From Bacteroidaceae bacterium (GTDB taxonomy: Bacteria; Bacteroidota; Bacteroidia; Bacteroidales; Bacteroidaceae), in NCBI GenBank assembly GCA_017483665.1, contig JAFUVM010000035.1, positions 1 through 53,416 of the forward strand: a stretch of 53,416 nt of DNA, in the 5' to 3' direction. Below are positions 10,301 through 18,601 of the stretch, one piece after another (within the stretch, counting starts at the first letter, position 1; each line of letters begins with the position of its first letter). The notes below the pieces were generated by a model. It ran no database searches and was not told the DNA's origin. It saw only the letters and a program-made list of their open reading frames with translations. The position numbers and the translations under genes were made by a program.

Positions 10301-10917
10301 GCCTCGGTGACATCCCAGTAGGACGCGTTGTCGGCAAGCTTCCAGCCGATGACCGAGTTGTAGCCACAGTGCAGGGCGGAGTATGTGCCTTTCATCGCCG
10401 TGAATGCCACTTTGCCGCCCGGCGTTTTCACCACAGGGTAGAACTTCTCTGGCACCATCGAGAGCATGACGGTCTGATCCTTCAGCGGTGTGCGGACATA
10501 CAGTCCTTGCATCTTCAGGTAGCACCCTCCGTCGGCTGTCCGCTCAATTTTCACCATGGATGAGAGCGCCGTTGCACGCGCCGCGGCATTCTGCGTCTGT
10601 GGGTTGGCAGCTTCGAGGAAGAGGTAACCGCCTCGGTCGCTGTGCAGACGGTAATACCCCGTCTGGTAATTGTAGAATGCCGGGGTGTTCACTACGGCCT
10701 GCATTCTCAGAAACTCGGCACGAGGACATTCCGTGAGGAAAGTTTCGTTCCACTGCAAGCTATCTAATCCGTCAGAAGTGAGGCCAAAGAGTTTGTCTAC
10801 ACTCCCCACCCACGGCAGAATCTGTGTGCGCACCTCGGCGCTGTAGTCCTTTTCCTGAGCTCCTGCTGCAAGCCAGCAACAGCTTGCAAGAAGTAATAAT
10901 AAATGCTTTTTCATCAT
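7399..10917 (-). CDS. Multidomain GH76 alpha-mannanase plus SGNH esterase
   Basis: Large secreted enzyme of about 1172 residues. I place the start at 10917 (MMKKHLLLLLASCCWLAAGAQ), because the 24 codons before it do not fit a signal peptide. After an N-terminal beta region, a GH76-type (alpha/alpha)6 domain spans about 330-610. It has the paired aspartates of GH76 in WNKFNDDLLWAGLAYVRGY (about residue 397), plus WDDQLGGGIWW and NQGTFVEGAANLF. An SGNH hydrolase follows, with block I GNSITEGYG (about 712), GTND (about 782) and catalytic HPND (about 878). Three Ig-like repeats with WSGPSNF, WRGPNGF and WTGPNGF finish the protein. I infer coupled mannan hydrolysis and ester removal. It is the first intact gene of the operon, divergent from the AraC regulator. 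Confidence 0.9.
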   Translation of the reverse strand: MMKKHLLLLLASCCWLAAGAQEKDYSAEVRTQILPWVGSVDKLFGLTSDGLDSLQWNETFLTECPRAEFLRMQAVVNTPAFYNYQTGYYRLHSDRGGYLFLEAANPQTQNAAARATALSSMVKIERTADGGCYLKMQGLYVRTPLKDQTVMLSMVPEKFYPVVKTPGGKVAFTAMKGTYSALHCGYNSVIGWKLADNASYWDVTEATDFTVAGGIAHDGRYYQTFYAPFATSVNDGAQAFLMAEHEGRAVATQELTLIPDSTPVLLRSNEKSVSMSIADDDHAVVSGNQGLRNELADLSYYYFNKAYLLYSGDGKDNYTYYRETLSTKDKLYFWQQALVILMVEDRHDFRGDLATASLITDLLDAFTVQNMGSGDGSAESRDAQQRKLSDWTWNKFNDDLLWAGLAYVRGYLITHEERFLEQAKWTWDYMYNRGWDDQLGGGIWWSTDKEEKSGLSNNPAVCMACYLYDATGDEQYLERAKEIYTWVRRRLRNTDGSIDEKINANGSRANGYNVYNQGTFVEGAANLFRLTGTASYRADARKTIEYVMVNHVDGNGIMSRRKTDGTWQSEFARGMAAYLRAVPDDWTFRGYYKTSRARITYYDWMRLNADAAWQTREKTTNLSDCEWNKQTAMYPSEGKTWECDVMASAVVMMNVTPEVLPGSADEVYVDIDDRSAEFAYVPEEEEEPEVFEPTFVVDEDGIMRVSAPIKIACVGNSITEGYGNSSQRAAWPAQLERLLGDGYQVGNFGKSGYCMGKKTDYSYWTTSNFTNAKNMNPDILIIALGTNDADPRRWDVTGGEFKQDYLDMIEAFRANGRNPILYCTLAPPIFPTATSNQNKYIEQKLIPIVKEIAAEQNAYILDYHTPMMSHKEAFPDNVHPNDAGAILLAEIAAGVIRGAQTLQGTVAVDGGATAEGTHAVVASGSQVVLAPISGIDGTWKWSGPSNFTSTERVVTLSNVRTGGTYTVQFTDAEGHRSVLTFLVSVKGQKAGTVTPYVQVLGGDWQQANELTVHPGQTLNFGPQCSASGTLTWQWRGPNGFVATGRETTISAMNKAKAGIYGVTVTDAQGRQSTATWTIHVEGELDCDELIPYINNGGWQQTTTAAVSAGANVTFGPQPTDGEWTWTGPNGFTYTGREARVNGFNASKAGEYVATRTTEAGCYDQIVFTLTLK

Positions 10918-10940
10918 TGTCGGTAAGTTTATTTCATGAA

Positions 10941-11200
10941 CTATTGTCTCTTTCTTTTCATCCATCTGCCCTGCTTCAGGGTCTTGCAAACAGCCTCAAG
11001 CAACATGCACGCAGTGAAATCGGGGTGAGGGCGCACGGCTCTGAAGCTGGGAGCGGCTTGTGCCATTGGACTCCATAGAGATTCCTCTTGGTGTTGATGC
11101 CCTCCTGGGGCATCACGGCAGCATTATGTTGCCGGTAGGCAGCCTGCTCCGCCCTGACCTCACCACGGAGGTCTGGAAGAAGGATGAAATCCAACTTTAA
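10941..11200 (-). pseudogene. Remnant of an unidentified gene with a frameshift
   Basis: Between the GH76 gene and its promoter, the minus strand reads DFILLPDLRGEVRAEQAAYR and then MPQEGINTKRNLYGVQWHKP. A shift of frame near 11030 is needed to continue as FTACMLLEAVCKTLKQGRW, ending at the TAG at 10941. The composition looks coding, but there is no start codon context and no complete domain. I do not recognise the family. It may be the C-terminal end of the gene that originally stood first behind the promoter at 11224. Confidence 0.4.
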
Positions 11201-11223
11201 TAATTCATCAAGTTTTCATGCTA

Positions 11224-11231
11224 CAAAAATA
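11224..11231 (-). promoter_or_regulatory. Probable -7 element TATTTTTG for the GH76/GH2 operon
   Basis: Minus-strand TATTTTTG fits TAnnTTTG and is the best match upstream of the operon in the AT-rich 11200-11466 region. It faces away from the AraC-type gene. The leader would pass through the gene remnant at 10941-11200. Nothing else was recognised in 11232-11520, which should also hold the regulator's own promoter. Confidence 0.45.
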
Positions 11232-11520
11232 CAAAGATTATTCAACATTTATGTTGTCTGTTAAACGACAAAAATGTCCTGATTCAACGAAATGATATGT
11301 AAAGGCATCGCGTCAGACCATCGTTCGTTGTAATGTCACCCCTTAAATGCCAACGAGACAGCCAAATTAAAACAAGTCAAACACTTCAGAATGGATTATA
11401 GAATGGATTCGGCCATGTCCCTGTATTATGTCTATTGCTTTCTGCTGCATAACACAATAAAAACCGATGGATGCACGTTATCTAATAAAAAGCCAAAATA
11501 TTCTGATTCTATTAAATAGG

Positions 11521-12369
11521 ATGAAACATACCGATGTACTCAACTTGAATATGGTCAATTTGTTGGCAGAAAGTCCCGAGAGTTTTTATGTCGACAACGA
11601 TATTTACGTAGTTCTCAGAGCCCGCGCCTTCGTGCAGAAGAACATGCGCATCGGCCAGCCGTATCGCGTAGAAGAGGGGCGGCTGGTAATTGTGACATCA
11701 GGTTGGTCGAAGATCATTGCCAATCTAGAGGAGTATGAACTGCACATCGGCATGGCTTTCGTACTCCCTCCAGACTCTATCCTCGAAATCGTGGAGTACA
11801 GCGACGACCTTGACATGCGGGCCGTCATTTTCAAGGACTTGCTCCCGTCTGCCGGGTTCAGCCACGCTGTCTGCCTGCAACTGACAGAGCAGGATGTGGT
11901 CGACATCGACAATCTGCTGATGCTGCTCTGGAAGGAGGTGCACCGTTCCCCAAAGCACCGCGAAATCATCCATCACTTAGAGGCCGCCCTTTTTCTCAGC
12001 TTAAAACGCTTAGAGCAGCAAAAGAAGGCTTCATCCAAAGTCACAGCCTCCCATCAGGAGCAGTTGCGCCACCGCTTCGTGACCCTCGTCAAGCAACATG
12101 GCCTGACGGAGCATAAGGTGGAGTTCTATGCCGACCGTCTTTGCATCACGCCCAACTATCTCTCATCCATCATCCGCCGATACAGCGGTCTGACCGTGAT
12201 GCAGTGGATCAACCGCCACGTCATCCAGCAGGCCAAGCTGCAACTGAAATACAGCGACCAGCCAATATGGCAAATTACCGAGAATCTGAACTTCCCCAAT
12301 CCCTCGTTCTTCTCAAAGTTCTTCAAGCGCGAGACGGGGATGACACCAGCCGAATATCGAAACCGATAA
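11521..12369 (+). CDS. AraC-family transcriptional regulator
   Basis: Cytoplasmic regulator of about 282 residues, starting at 11521 (MKHTDVLNLNMVNLL). The longer frame from 11467 lacks a good start. Its N-terminal cupin-like part contains VTSGWSKIIANLEEYELHIGMAFVLPP. The C-terminal AraC/XylS double HTH spans about 185-282: FYADRLCITPNYLSSIIRRY for the first helix pair, and IWQITENLNFPNPSFFSKFF...KRETGMTPAEYR for the second, with the family signature. It is divergent from the glycosidase operon, so I infer that it controls it. The N-terminal domain does not reveal the inducer. Confidence 0.9.
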   Translation: MKHTDVLNLNMVNLLAESPESFYVDNDIYVVLRARAFVQKNMRIGQPYRVEEGRLVIVTSGWSKIIANLEEYELHIGMAFVLPPDSILEIVEYSDDLDMRAVIFKDLLPSAGFSHAVCLQLTEQDVVDIDNLLMLLWKEVHRSPKHREIIHHLEAALFLSLKRLEQQKKASSKVTASHQEQLRHRFVTLVKQHGLTEHKVEFYADRLCITPNYLSSIIRRYSGLTVMQWINRHVIQQAKLQLKYSDQPIWQITENLNFPNPSFFSKFFKRETGMTPAEYRNR

Positions 12370-12428
12370 CTTACGTCCTATTCTCTTATATTGCTGTCCT
12401 CTAAAACTTTTTATGCCACATAAAAATT

Positions 12429-12463
12429 AAGGTCGGTATCCTCGCTTGGATTCCGACCTTTTT
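12429..12463 (+). terminator. Rho-independent terminator after the AraC-type gene
   Basis: An 8-bp perfect stem AAGGTCGG / CCGACCTT encloses a 16-nt loop and is followed by three more T residues (tttgtt). It lies 60 nt after the regulator stop and just before the transposase promoter. Confidence 0.75.
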
Positions 12464-12465
12464 GT

Positions 12466-12473
12466 TATCTTTG
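12466..12473 (+). promoter_or_regulatory. -7 element TATCTTTG upstream of the transposase remnant
   Basis: TATCTTTG matches TAnnTTTG and lies 25 nt before the transposase ATG at 12498. Confidence 0.55.
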
Positions 12474-12497
12474 TTTTTGCGAAAAAACATCAATAAC

Positions 12498-13210
12498 ATG
12501 AATAAAGGTACACATTTTATCGGACAGTCGATGTATGGTCAGCTGATTTCTTTGCTTGACAGGTCAAAAATCATCAAATTCAGCCGTGAAAACGGTGGCG
12601 AAAGGTATGTGAAGCACTTTGATGCCTGGCTGGGCATCTGGTCATCATGCTCTATGCCGTGATCAAGCGTTTCGATTCCCTGCGTGAGTTTACTGAATCC
12701 ATGTTTCCCGAAGCTCGCAAGTTTGCCCACTTGGGTATTAACATGATGCCCCGTCGCAGTACGCTCTCCGATGCTAACGCAAGAAGACCTGAATGTGTTT
12801 TCGAGACGGCCTACAGGGATTTGTATGCTGCCTACAGGGATGAACTTTCCTCGGACAGCCGGAAACGGCAGACTCCCAAATGGCTGTCTCGGCTTCAGAT
12901 TATTGATTCCACGACCATAACGCTTTTCTCAAACCTTATCTTCAAGGGTGTAGGACGTCATCCCAAGACGGGCAAGAAGAAGGGTGGAATCAAGGTGCAT
13001 GCCAACATACACGCAAATGAGGGAGTCCCCTCTGACATCAGGTACACTTTCGCAGCCACAAACGACAGTTTCATGCTCAAGCCGTCCAATTACTCTTCCG
13101 GAGACATCCAGGCTATCGACAGGGCTTACATTGACTATGCCAAGTTCGAAGAGCTCACGGCACGTGGAGTGACCTATATTCCCAACGTGCGGATTCTTGC
13201 GCTCCTGTAA
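12498..13210 (+). pseudogene. IS4-type (DUF4372 N-terminus) transposase, frameshifted and 3'-truncated
   Basis: The 5' part reads MNKGTHFIGQSMYGQLISLLDRSK and stays in frame to DAWLG (about 12635). A one-base loss then forces a frame change, after which LVIMLYAVIKRFDSLREF continues to 13180. The DDE core is present only in part: the first Asp in LQIIDSTTITLFS and the second in IQAIDRAYIDYAKF. The region with the catalytic Glu is missing, because the gene runs into a palindromic element at 13174. Inactive. The original insertion-sequence ends could not be located. Confidence 0.85.
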
Positions 13211-13256
13211 AACAGGTGCTCAGGCGGCAAAGCCGGAGGGCAAAATCCGCACGAAC
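13174..13256. repeat. Palindromic extragenic element interrupting the transposase
   Basis: The outer arms GTGCGGATT and AATCCGCAC form a 9-bp stem, followed by GAACGG. Inside are small hairpins (cctgtaaaacagg; ggcggcaaagcc). The left flank ctatattcccaacgtgcgg matches 19999-20018 with one difference, so both sites carry the same element. The element begins exactly where the transposase reading frame degenerates. Confidence 0.65.
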
Positions 13257-13263
13257 GGTAAAC

Positions 13264-13297
13264 AAATGCCCCGAGCTGCAGCAGCCCGGGGCATTTT
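13264..13297 (-). terminator. Terminator after the BspA-like gene
   Basis: AAATGCCCCG pairs with CGGGGCATTT around a short GC-rich loop. The hairpin is symmetric and lies about 40 nt past the stop of the BspA-like gene, with T-rich sequence on the minus-strand side. Confidence 0.6.
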
Positions 13298-13335
13298 GTG
13301 TTCTCCCCATAAAGGGGGAGTCAGAGGGGGTCTTT
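13298..13335. repeat. Short G/C-run palindrome (cccc...gggg) between terminator and BspA-like gene
   Basis: ctccccataaagggggag and the following gggggtcttttt form a small imperfect palindrome. It resembles the C-run/G-run elements near sufS and in the MG2-type gene. Confidence 0.5.
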
Positions 13336-16300
13336 TTACTTCATCAAGACCTTCTTGCCGTTCACGATATTGATGCCGCGCTGGGTCTTGCCGAGACGAC
13401 GGCCTGCCAGGTCGTAGATGGTGGCGTCGCTCTCGCTGATGCGGAACTCCTCAATGCCGTCGATGATGTCTTCCTCGAAGATGACGCTCACCTTCACTCC
13501 TGCCTGTACGAAGCCTGCGGGCAGCTGCATGTAGGCGGTCTGTGCGAGGAGGGTAGCCGTGCCGTCGATGGGATAGAAGCCCGGCTCGCCGTCCTGCACG
13601 TCGTATGTAAAGTTAACCTTGTCGCCTTCGGTGGCCTGGATGGTGCTCTTCGTGAGGTTGGCCTTGAAGAGGTTCACGTAGTAGGAAGACGTCTCGCTGT
13701 AGGCAATCTTGTAGGTCGTGCCGGGCTGGCCGACGAGGAAGATGCCGGTGCCTGCCGGTACGTCGTAGACGCGGGTCAGCAGGGCCTGGCCTGTAGCCTT
13801 GTTGAAGCCCGATGCGATGTAGGCACGCAGGTCGCTGCCGGTGAAGTTGAGGTCCTGCGGACAGCTGAAGGTAGCGTACTCGCCCGTCATGGTGATGAAC
13901 TCCTTGGTCGACTTGAAGGTGGCCTCCACGGTGACGTTGCCGGACACATTATTTATAATATACTGTCCGTTCTTGACCTTGGCTGTCACGTCCTCGCCGT
14001 TGACGATGAGGCTGACGAGCGTGCGGTCCGGGTCATCCTCGATGGTGACGGTCACGTCCTCGCCATACTGCGGGTTCAGGTTGCTGACGGTCACGCCGCC
14101 GCCACTGATAGTGACGGCATAGGTCTGCTTCTGGAAGGTGGCGCCTACGGTCACGTTCACGCGTACATCGCTCACGGTGAGCACATTGTTCTCCACATCG
14201 GCTGTTACGTCCTCACCGTTGACGGTGGCCGTCAGCAGTTCATAGCCTGTGGCGGGCTTGAACGTGGCGGTGAAGCTGTCGCCCCATTCCACGGTGGTTG
14301 CACTCAGCTCGATGCTGCCGTTCTGGGTCTGCTCGGCGGCAATCTGGAACGTCAGCTTCTTGAACGTAGCGCCCACGGTCGTAGCCTCCTTGACGTCGGA
14401 GACGGTGAGCACACCATCCTTCACTGCGGCTGTCACATCCTTGCCGTTGACGGTGGCTGTGGCCAGCTCGTAGCCTGTAGCGGGACGGAAGGTGGCGGTG
14501 AAGCTGTCGCCCCACTCCACGGTCTGCTTGCTCAGTTCGATGCTGCCGTTCTGCGTCTGCTCGGTGGTAATCGCGAACTGCAGCTTGGCGAAGGTCACGA
14601 CGATGGTCTTTGCCTCCTGGATGTTCTCTATCTTCAGGGTGCCCTCCTGCAGCTGAGCGGTTACGTCTGTGCCGTTGACGGTGACAACGGGCTTCTCGTA
14701 GCCTTCGTTGGCGGCAATGGCGAGGGTGACGTCCGTGTCGCGATAGACCTTGATGCTCTGCGAAGCGGAGAAGTTAGCGCCGTTCAGCGATACGGTGCCG
14801 CCCGTGGCGGTTGCCTGAATGTCGAACTTAGGCTTCTCGGTGAAGATGGCCTTCACGTCGATGTCCTGATACAAGCCATAATAGGTGTAGGCATTCTCCT
14901 CCATCTCCACAGCCTCGCCGTTGACGGTCAGACTGGTGAAGTCGTAGTTCTGCTCGGGCTTCACGCTGAAGGTGACGTCGTTTCCGCGGTCGATGAGTGT
15001 CTGAGCCTTCTGTTCGCCGGAAACGGTGATGTCGCCCGTGGTGAGCGAGCCGCCCTTCGTGGCCTCGAGGGAAACGACGTAGGATGCAAACTCAACGTTC
15101 ACGAAGTTCTTCCAGCCCTCGGCCTCTGCATAAGCCTGCTTCGTGCCGCCCGGCAGCCACAGGGTTGCGTTGCTGTAGGTACTGCCGCTGAAGACATTCT
15201 CTTGGATGGCAATAGGTGTCGGCCAAGGCACTTTCACTGACAGAAGCTTTTGGTTGTTTAGCATATTCGGGGCAAGCGAAGTCACTTTCGACCCGATGGT
15301 CACAGCGGTGGCATTGGGGAAGGGACAACTGTTGCCCTCATACACGAGGTTGCGGCCCAGGTAAAGAGAATAGTCTGCCTGTGGGTTACGGAAAGTAGCG
15401 TCGTAGCCAAGCACGATGCTGCAAGGCTCGTCGCCATCCTCGAAGGTAATGCTCGACAGAGGAGTGTTGCCGAAGCCTCCCTTGCCGATGCTGGTCACAG
15501 AGCCAGGAATCTTGATAGAGCCCAGGCTGCTGCACATGCTGAATGCCCATTCGCCAATGGTCTTCAGGGTGGCAGGGAGGCTGATGTTGGTCATCTTTAC
15601 GCAATAGTCGAAAGCAGAAACGCCAATCGTCTCAACGTTCTCGCCCATCGTCACACTTAACTCTCCTACGGTGTCTGCATCGTCGCCACTGCCATAGAAG
15701 GCCTGGGCACCAATCGTCTTCACACCGTTGCCGATGACGAGGCTGGACAGTTTGTCTGATTCCTTGAACAGATAGGGGTTGATGTTTGTCACCAGGTCAC
15801 CGAATTCCAGCGTGGTTACGCTTCCGGTGCCATTGGAGAAGAGTCTGTCGTCTGCGTCGAGTTTCAGGTCGCGTCCGATGTACATGCTCTTGTCTGCATT
15901 GCTGTAGTTGAACGTACCGTCATAGCCTCTCCACAGCTTCAGGGGTTCTGTGCTGTCCTCGATGCGGATGCTTGTCAGATTGCCGCAAGAGCCAAAGGCA
16001 CGTTTGCCGATGCTATCCACCGAGGCGGGGATGGTGATGCTCCCGAGACCCGTACTCGAGAAGGCATAGCCCTCGATGGTCTTCAAAGTGGCAGGCAGGT
16101 TGATGCTGTACAACTTCGGGCAAACGTCGAAGGCATTAGCGCCGATGGTCTCGACGTTCTCGCCCATCGTCACACTCAACTCTCCTACTGTGTCTGCATC
16201 ATCGCCACTGCTATAGAAGGCTTGGGCACCAATCGTCTTCACACCTTTGCCGATGGTGAGGCTGTACAGTTTGTCTGATTCCTTGAACAGGTAGGGATTG

Positions 16301-18348
16301 ATGGTTGTTACCAAGTCGCCGAATTCCAGCGTGGTTACGCTTCCGGTGCCATTGGAGAAGAGTCTATCGTCTGCGTCGAGTTTCAGGTCGCGCCCGATGT
16401 ACATGCTCTTGTCTGCATTGCTGTAGTTGAACGTACCTTCATAGCCTCTCCACAGTTTCAGGGGTTCTGTGCTGTCCTCGATGCTGATGCTTGCCAGATT
16501 GCCGCAAGAGCCAAAGGCACGATAACCGAGGCTATCCACCGAGGCAGGGATGCTGATGCTACCAAGACCAGAGCCCGAGAAAGCATAGCCCTCGATTAAC
16601 TTCAAGGTGGAGGGCAGGGTGATGCTGTACAACTTTGTGCAAACGTCGAAGGCATAAGAGCCGATGGTCTCAACGTTCTCGCCCATCGTCACACTCAACT
16701 CTCCTACAGTGTCTTCGTCGTCGCCAGCGCCTCGGAAGGCTTCGGAACCAATCGTCTTCACACCTTTGCCAATGGTGAGGCTGTTCAACTTGTTAGCATC
16801 ATAGAACAACTGAGGATTGATGTTAGTCACCTTATCGCCAAACTCCACGCTCGTTATATTGGCAGAGCCTACACTGATGAGGCTACCTTTTGCCTGGAAC
16901 GTCAAGTCTCGACCTACATAGACGGACTTATCTGCCTGGCTATAATTGAATGAACCTTCATAGCCATTAATCAGCTTCAAGGGTTTGTCGCTGTCCTCGA
17001 AGCGGATGCTTGTCAGATTGCCGCAAGAGCCAAAGGCGCGATTGCCGAGGCTATCCACCGAGGCGGGGATGGTGATGCTCCCGAGACCCGTACCCGAGAA
17101 AGCATAGCCCTCGATTAACTTCAAGGTGGAGGGCAGGCTGATGCTTAGCAACTTTGGGCAACTGTTGAAGGCTTCAGAGCAGATGGTCTCTACGTTCTCG
17201 CCCATCGTCACACTCAACTCTCCTACAGTGTATTCGTCGTTGCCAGCGCCTCGGAAGGCTGCGGAACCAATCGTCTTCACGCCATTGCCGATGGTGACGC
17301 TTGTCAGTTTGCTGTTACCCCAGAACATACTCGGATTGATGGTAGTCACTTTGTCGCCAATCTCTACACTGGTGACAGCAGTTTCAAAGGGAGTTCCATC
17401 CTCGGACTGTATCAGGTTACGACCGAGATAGACGGTCTTGGGAGCGTCGCAGTAGTGGAATGGGCGGTTGTATCCTTCCCTCATCCTCAGCGGTTTGTCG
17501 CTGTCTTCGATGCGGATGCTGGTCAGCTTTTTGCAATTCTCGAAGGCATGTTCTCCGATGCTGTCAACCGATTCGGGAATGACAAGGCTGGCGATGTTTG
17601 CGTAAGAGAATGCCTCGCCTCCGATAAGCTTCAATGTAGAGGGGAGGGCGAGAGACTTCAATGCCGGGCAGTTGAAGAAGGCTTTTTCGCCGATGGTGGT
17701 AATGTTTTCACTTAAGGTGAGCGTCATTTCAACCTCGCCGTTCCCGTCGCCGCAACCAGCGAAGGCACCGTTTCCGATGCTGGTCACGCTGTTGCCGATG
17801 CTGATGCTGGTCATCTTCCTCTGACCATAGAACAAAGAGTTGGCGACAGTCGTTGCCTTTCCGCCGATTACTGCGCTGGTGACATTATCATAAAAAGGAC
17901 AACCCTCAGAAGGAGTCAGGTTACGGTTGACAATGACCTCCTTGTCAGCATCGCAGTACTGGAACGAACCGTAGTAGCCGTAAACAAGTGTAAGCGGCTG
18001 CGTGCTCTCTTCGAAGGTAATCTTTGCCAGCTTATGGCAGTCGCCAAAAGCCCTCTCGCCGAGGTTCGTCACCGTACCGGGGATGCTGACACTGGTAATG
18101 GGCAGGTTTTCGAAAGCATACTCAGAGATGGTGGTCACGGTATAGGCCACGTTCCCGTTGGTGACAGTCGAGGGAATCACGATGTCGCCCGCGATGTCGT
18201 TGTTTGCCTTTGCCACAGACACAGTCTTGGCATCTGCATCGAGCACAGTGTACTTCATATCGCCTTGAATGAAGGTCTGCGCCCATGCGCTGCTGCTGCT
18301 CAACAGGGCTGCAAGCATCATGATGAATAATGTAAACTTCTTCTTCAT
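13336..18348 (-). CDS. BspA-like LRR surface protein with Ig-like repeats and C-terminal tail
   Basis: Secreted protein of 1670 residues with a signal peptide (MKKKFTLFIMMLAALLSSSSAWA). Residues of about 45-1080 are LRR_5 (BspA/TpLRR) repeats with the typical I-P-x-S-V-x-x-I-G-x-x-A-F pattern. Four successive modules are 173 residues (519 bp) apart and nearly identical (phrases GELSVTMGENVETIG and IPASVDSLG). From about 1090 to 1500, beta modules follow, two of them 76 residues apart (TEQTQNGSIELS). The tail YDLAGRRLGKTQRGINIVNG...KKVLMK is the presumed sorting signal. Family members act in adhesion and host or glycan binding; the ligand here is unknown. Its own promoter is at 18399. Confidence 0.92.
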   Translation of the reverse strand: MKKKFTLFIMMLAALLSSSSAWAQTFIQGDMKYTVLDADAKTVSVAKANNDIAGDIVIPSTVTNGNVAYTVTTISEYAFENLPITSVSIPGTVTNLGERAFGDCHKLAKITFEESTQPLTLVYGYYGSFQYCDADKEVIVNRNLTPSEGCPFYDNVTSAVIGGKATTVANSLFYGQRKMTSISIGNSVTSIGNGAFAGCGDGNGEVEMTLTLSENITTIGEKAFFNCPALKSLALPSTLKLIGGEAFSYANIASLVIPESVDSIGEHAFENCKKLTSIRIEDSDKPLRMREGYNRPFHYCDAPKTVYLGRNLIQSEDGTPFETAVTSVEIGDKVTTINPSMFWGNSKLTSVTIGNGVKTIGSAAFRGAGNDEYTVGELSVTMGENVETICSEAFNSCPKLLSISLPSTLKLIEGYAFSGTGLGSITIPASVDSLGNRAFGSCGNLTSIRFEDSDKPLKLINGYEGSFNYSQADKSVYVGRDLTFQAKGSLISVGSANITSVEFGDKVTNINPQLFYDANKLNSLTIGKGVKTIGSEAFRGAGDDEDTVGELSVTMGENVETIGSYAFDVCTKLYSITLPSTLKLIEGYAFSGSGLGSISIPASVDSLGYRAFGSCGNLASISIEDSTEPLKLWRGYEGTFNYSNADKSMYIGRDLKLDADDRLFSNGTGSVTTLEFGDLVTTINPYLFKESDKLYSLTIGKGVKTIGAQAFYSSGDDADTVGELSVTMGENVETIGANAFDVCPKLYSINLPATLKTIEGYAFSSTGLGSITIPASVDSIGKRAFGSCGNLTSIRIEDSTEPLKLWRGYDGTFNYSNADKSMYIGRDLKLDADDRLFSNGTGSVTTLEFGDLVTNINPYLFKESDKLSSLVIGNGVKTIGAQAFYGSGDDADTVGELSVTMGENVETIGVSAFDYCVKMTNISLPATLKTIGEWAFSMCSSLGSIKIPGSVTSIGKGGFGNTPLSSITFEDGDEPCSIVLGYDATFRNPQADYSLYLGRNLVYEGNSCPFPNATAVTIGSKVTSLAPNMLNNQKLLSVKVPWPTPIAIQENVFSGSTYSNATLWLPGGTKQAYAEAEGWKNFVNVEFASYVVSLEATKGGSLTTGDITVSGEQKAQTLIDRGNDVTFSVKPEQNYDFTSLTVNGEAVEMEENAYTYYGLYQDIDVKAIFTEKPKFDIQATATGGTVSLNGANFSASQSIKVYRDTDVTLAIAANEGYEKPVVTVNGTDVTAQLQEGTLKIENIQEAKTIVVTFAKLQFAITTEQTQNGSIELSKQTVEWGDSFTATFRPATGYELATATVNGKDVTAAVKDGVLTVSDVKEATTVGATFKKLTFQIAAEQTQNGSIELSATTVEWGDSFTATFKPATGYELLTATVNGEDVTADVENNVLTVSDVRVNVTVGATFQKQTYAVTISGGGVTVSNLNPQYGEDVTVTIEDDPDRTLVSLIVNGEDVTAKVKNGQYIINNVSGNVTVEATFKSTKEFITMTGEYATFSCPQDLNFTGSDLRAYIASGFNKATGQALLTRVYDVPAGTGIFLVGQPGTTYKIAYSETSSYYVNLFKANLTKSTIQATEGDKVNFTYDVQDGEPGFYPIDGTATLLAQTAYMQLPAGFVQAGVKVSVIFEEDIIDGIEEFRISESDATIYDLAGRRLGKTQRGINIVNGKKVLMK
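14180..14560. repeat. 228-bp direct repeat (two copies) in the BspA-like gene
   Basis: The phrase gaagctgtcgcccca occurs at 14272 and 14500, 228 bp apart, with similar surroundings. This corresponds to two 76-residue modules with TEQTQNGSIELS and EWGDSFTATF. Confidence 0.7.
15640..17720. repeat. 519-bp tandem repeat, four copies, in the BspA-like gene
   Basis: The marker tcgcccatcgtcacact starts at 15641, 16160, 16679 and 17198: exactly 519 bp each time, 173 codons. Sequence between markers is highly similar, with blocks of near identity. A fifth, diverged module lies about 506 bp further on. Confidence 0.9.
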
Positions 18349-18398
18349 AGTATTTGTTGTTTAGTTAATAATATGTTCACATTTTTATATTTACACCG

Positions 18399-18406
18399 CA
18401 AAGTTA
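18399..18406 (-). promoter_or_regulatory. -7 element TAACTTTG for the BspA-like gene
   Basis: Minus-strand TAACTTTG lies about 50 nt before the BspA-like start codon in an AT-rich leader. The region 18349-18601 between the divergent genes holds only this and the opposing promoter. Confidence 0.7.
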
Positions 18407-18547
18407 GGCTTTTCGACAATAGACGATGTGTAAATGCGTCCATTTCACGCTGTCATATCGTACAAAAAGACTAACATATCATACAACTACCTGATTCTCC
18501 GTCCGTCTCTTTGTGGAGAAAATAGGCAAAGTGTCGCAAAAAATGTG

Positions 18548-18555
18548 TACCTTTG
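18548..18555 (+). promoter_or_regulatory. -7 element TACCTTTG for the membrane AraC-type regulator
   Basis: TACCTTTG lies 46 nt before the ATG at 18602. It is the only consensus match on this strand in the gap. Confidence 0.7.
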
Positions 18556-18601
18556 CACTCGGAAACGACAATTCCGACACGCGTCGGGCTAAACAGGAAA
18601 G

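Noticed and set aside
10918-10989. 24-codon extension before the GH76 signal peptide
   Set aside because: It overlaps the end of the upstream gene remnant in another frame and would bury the signal peptide.
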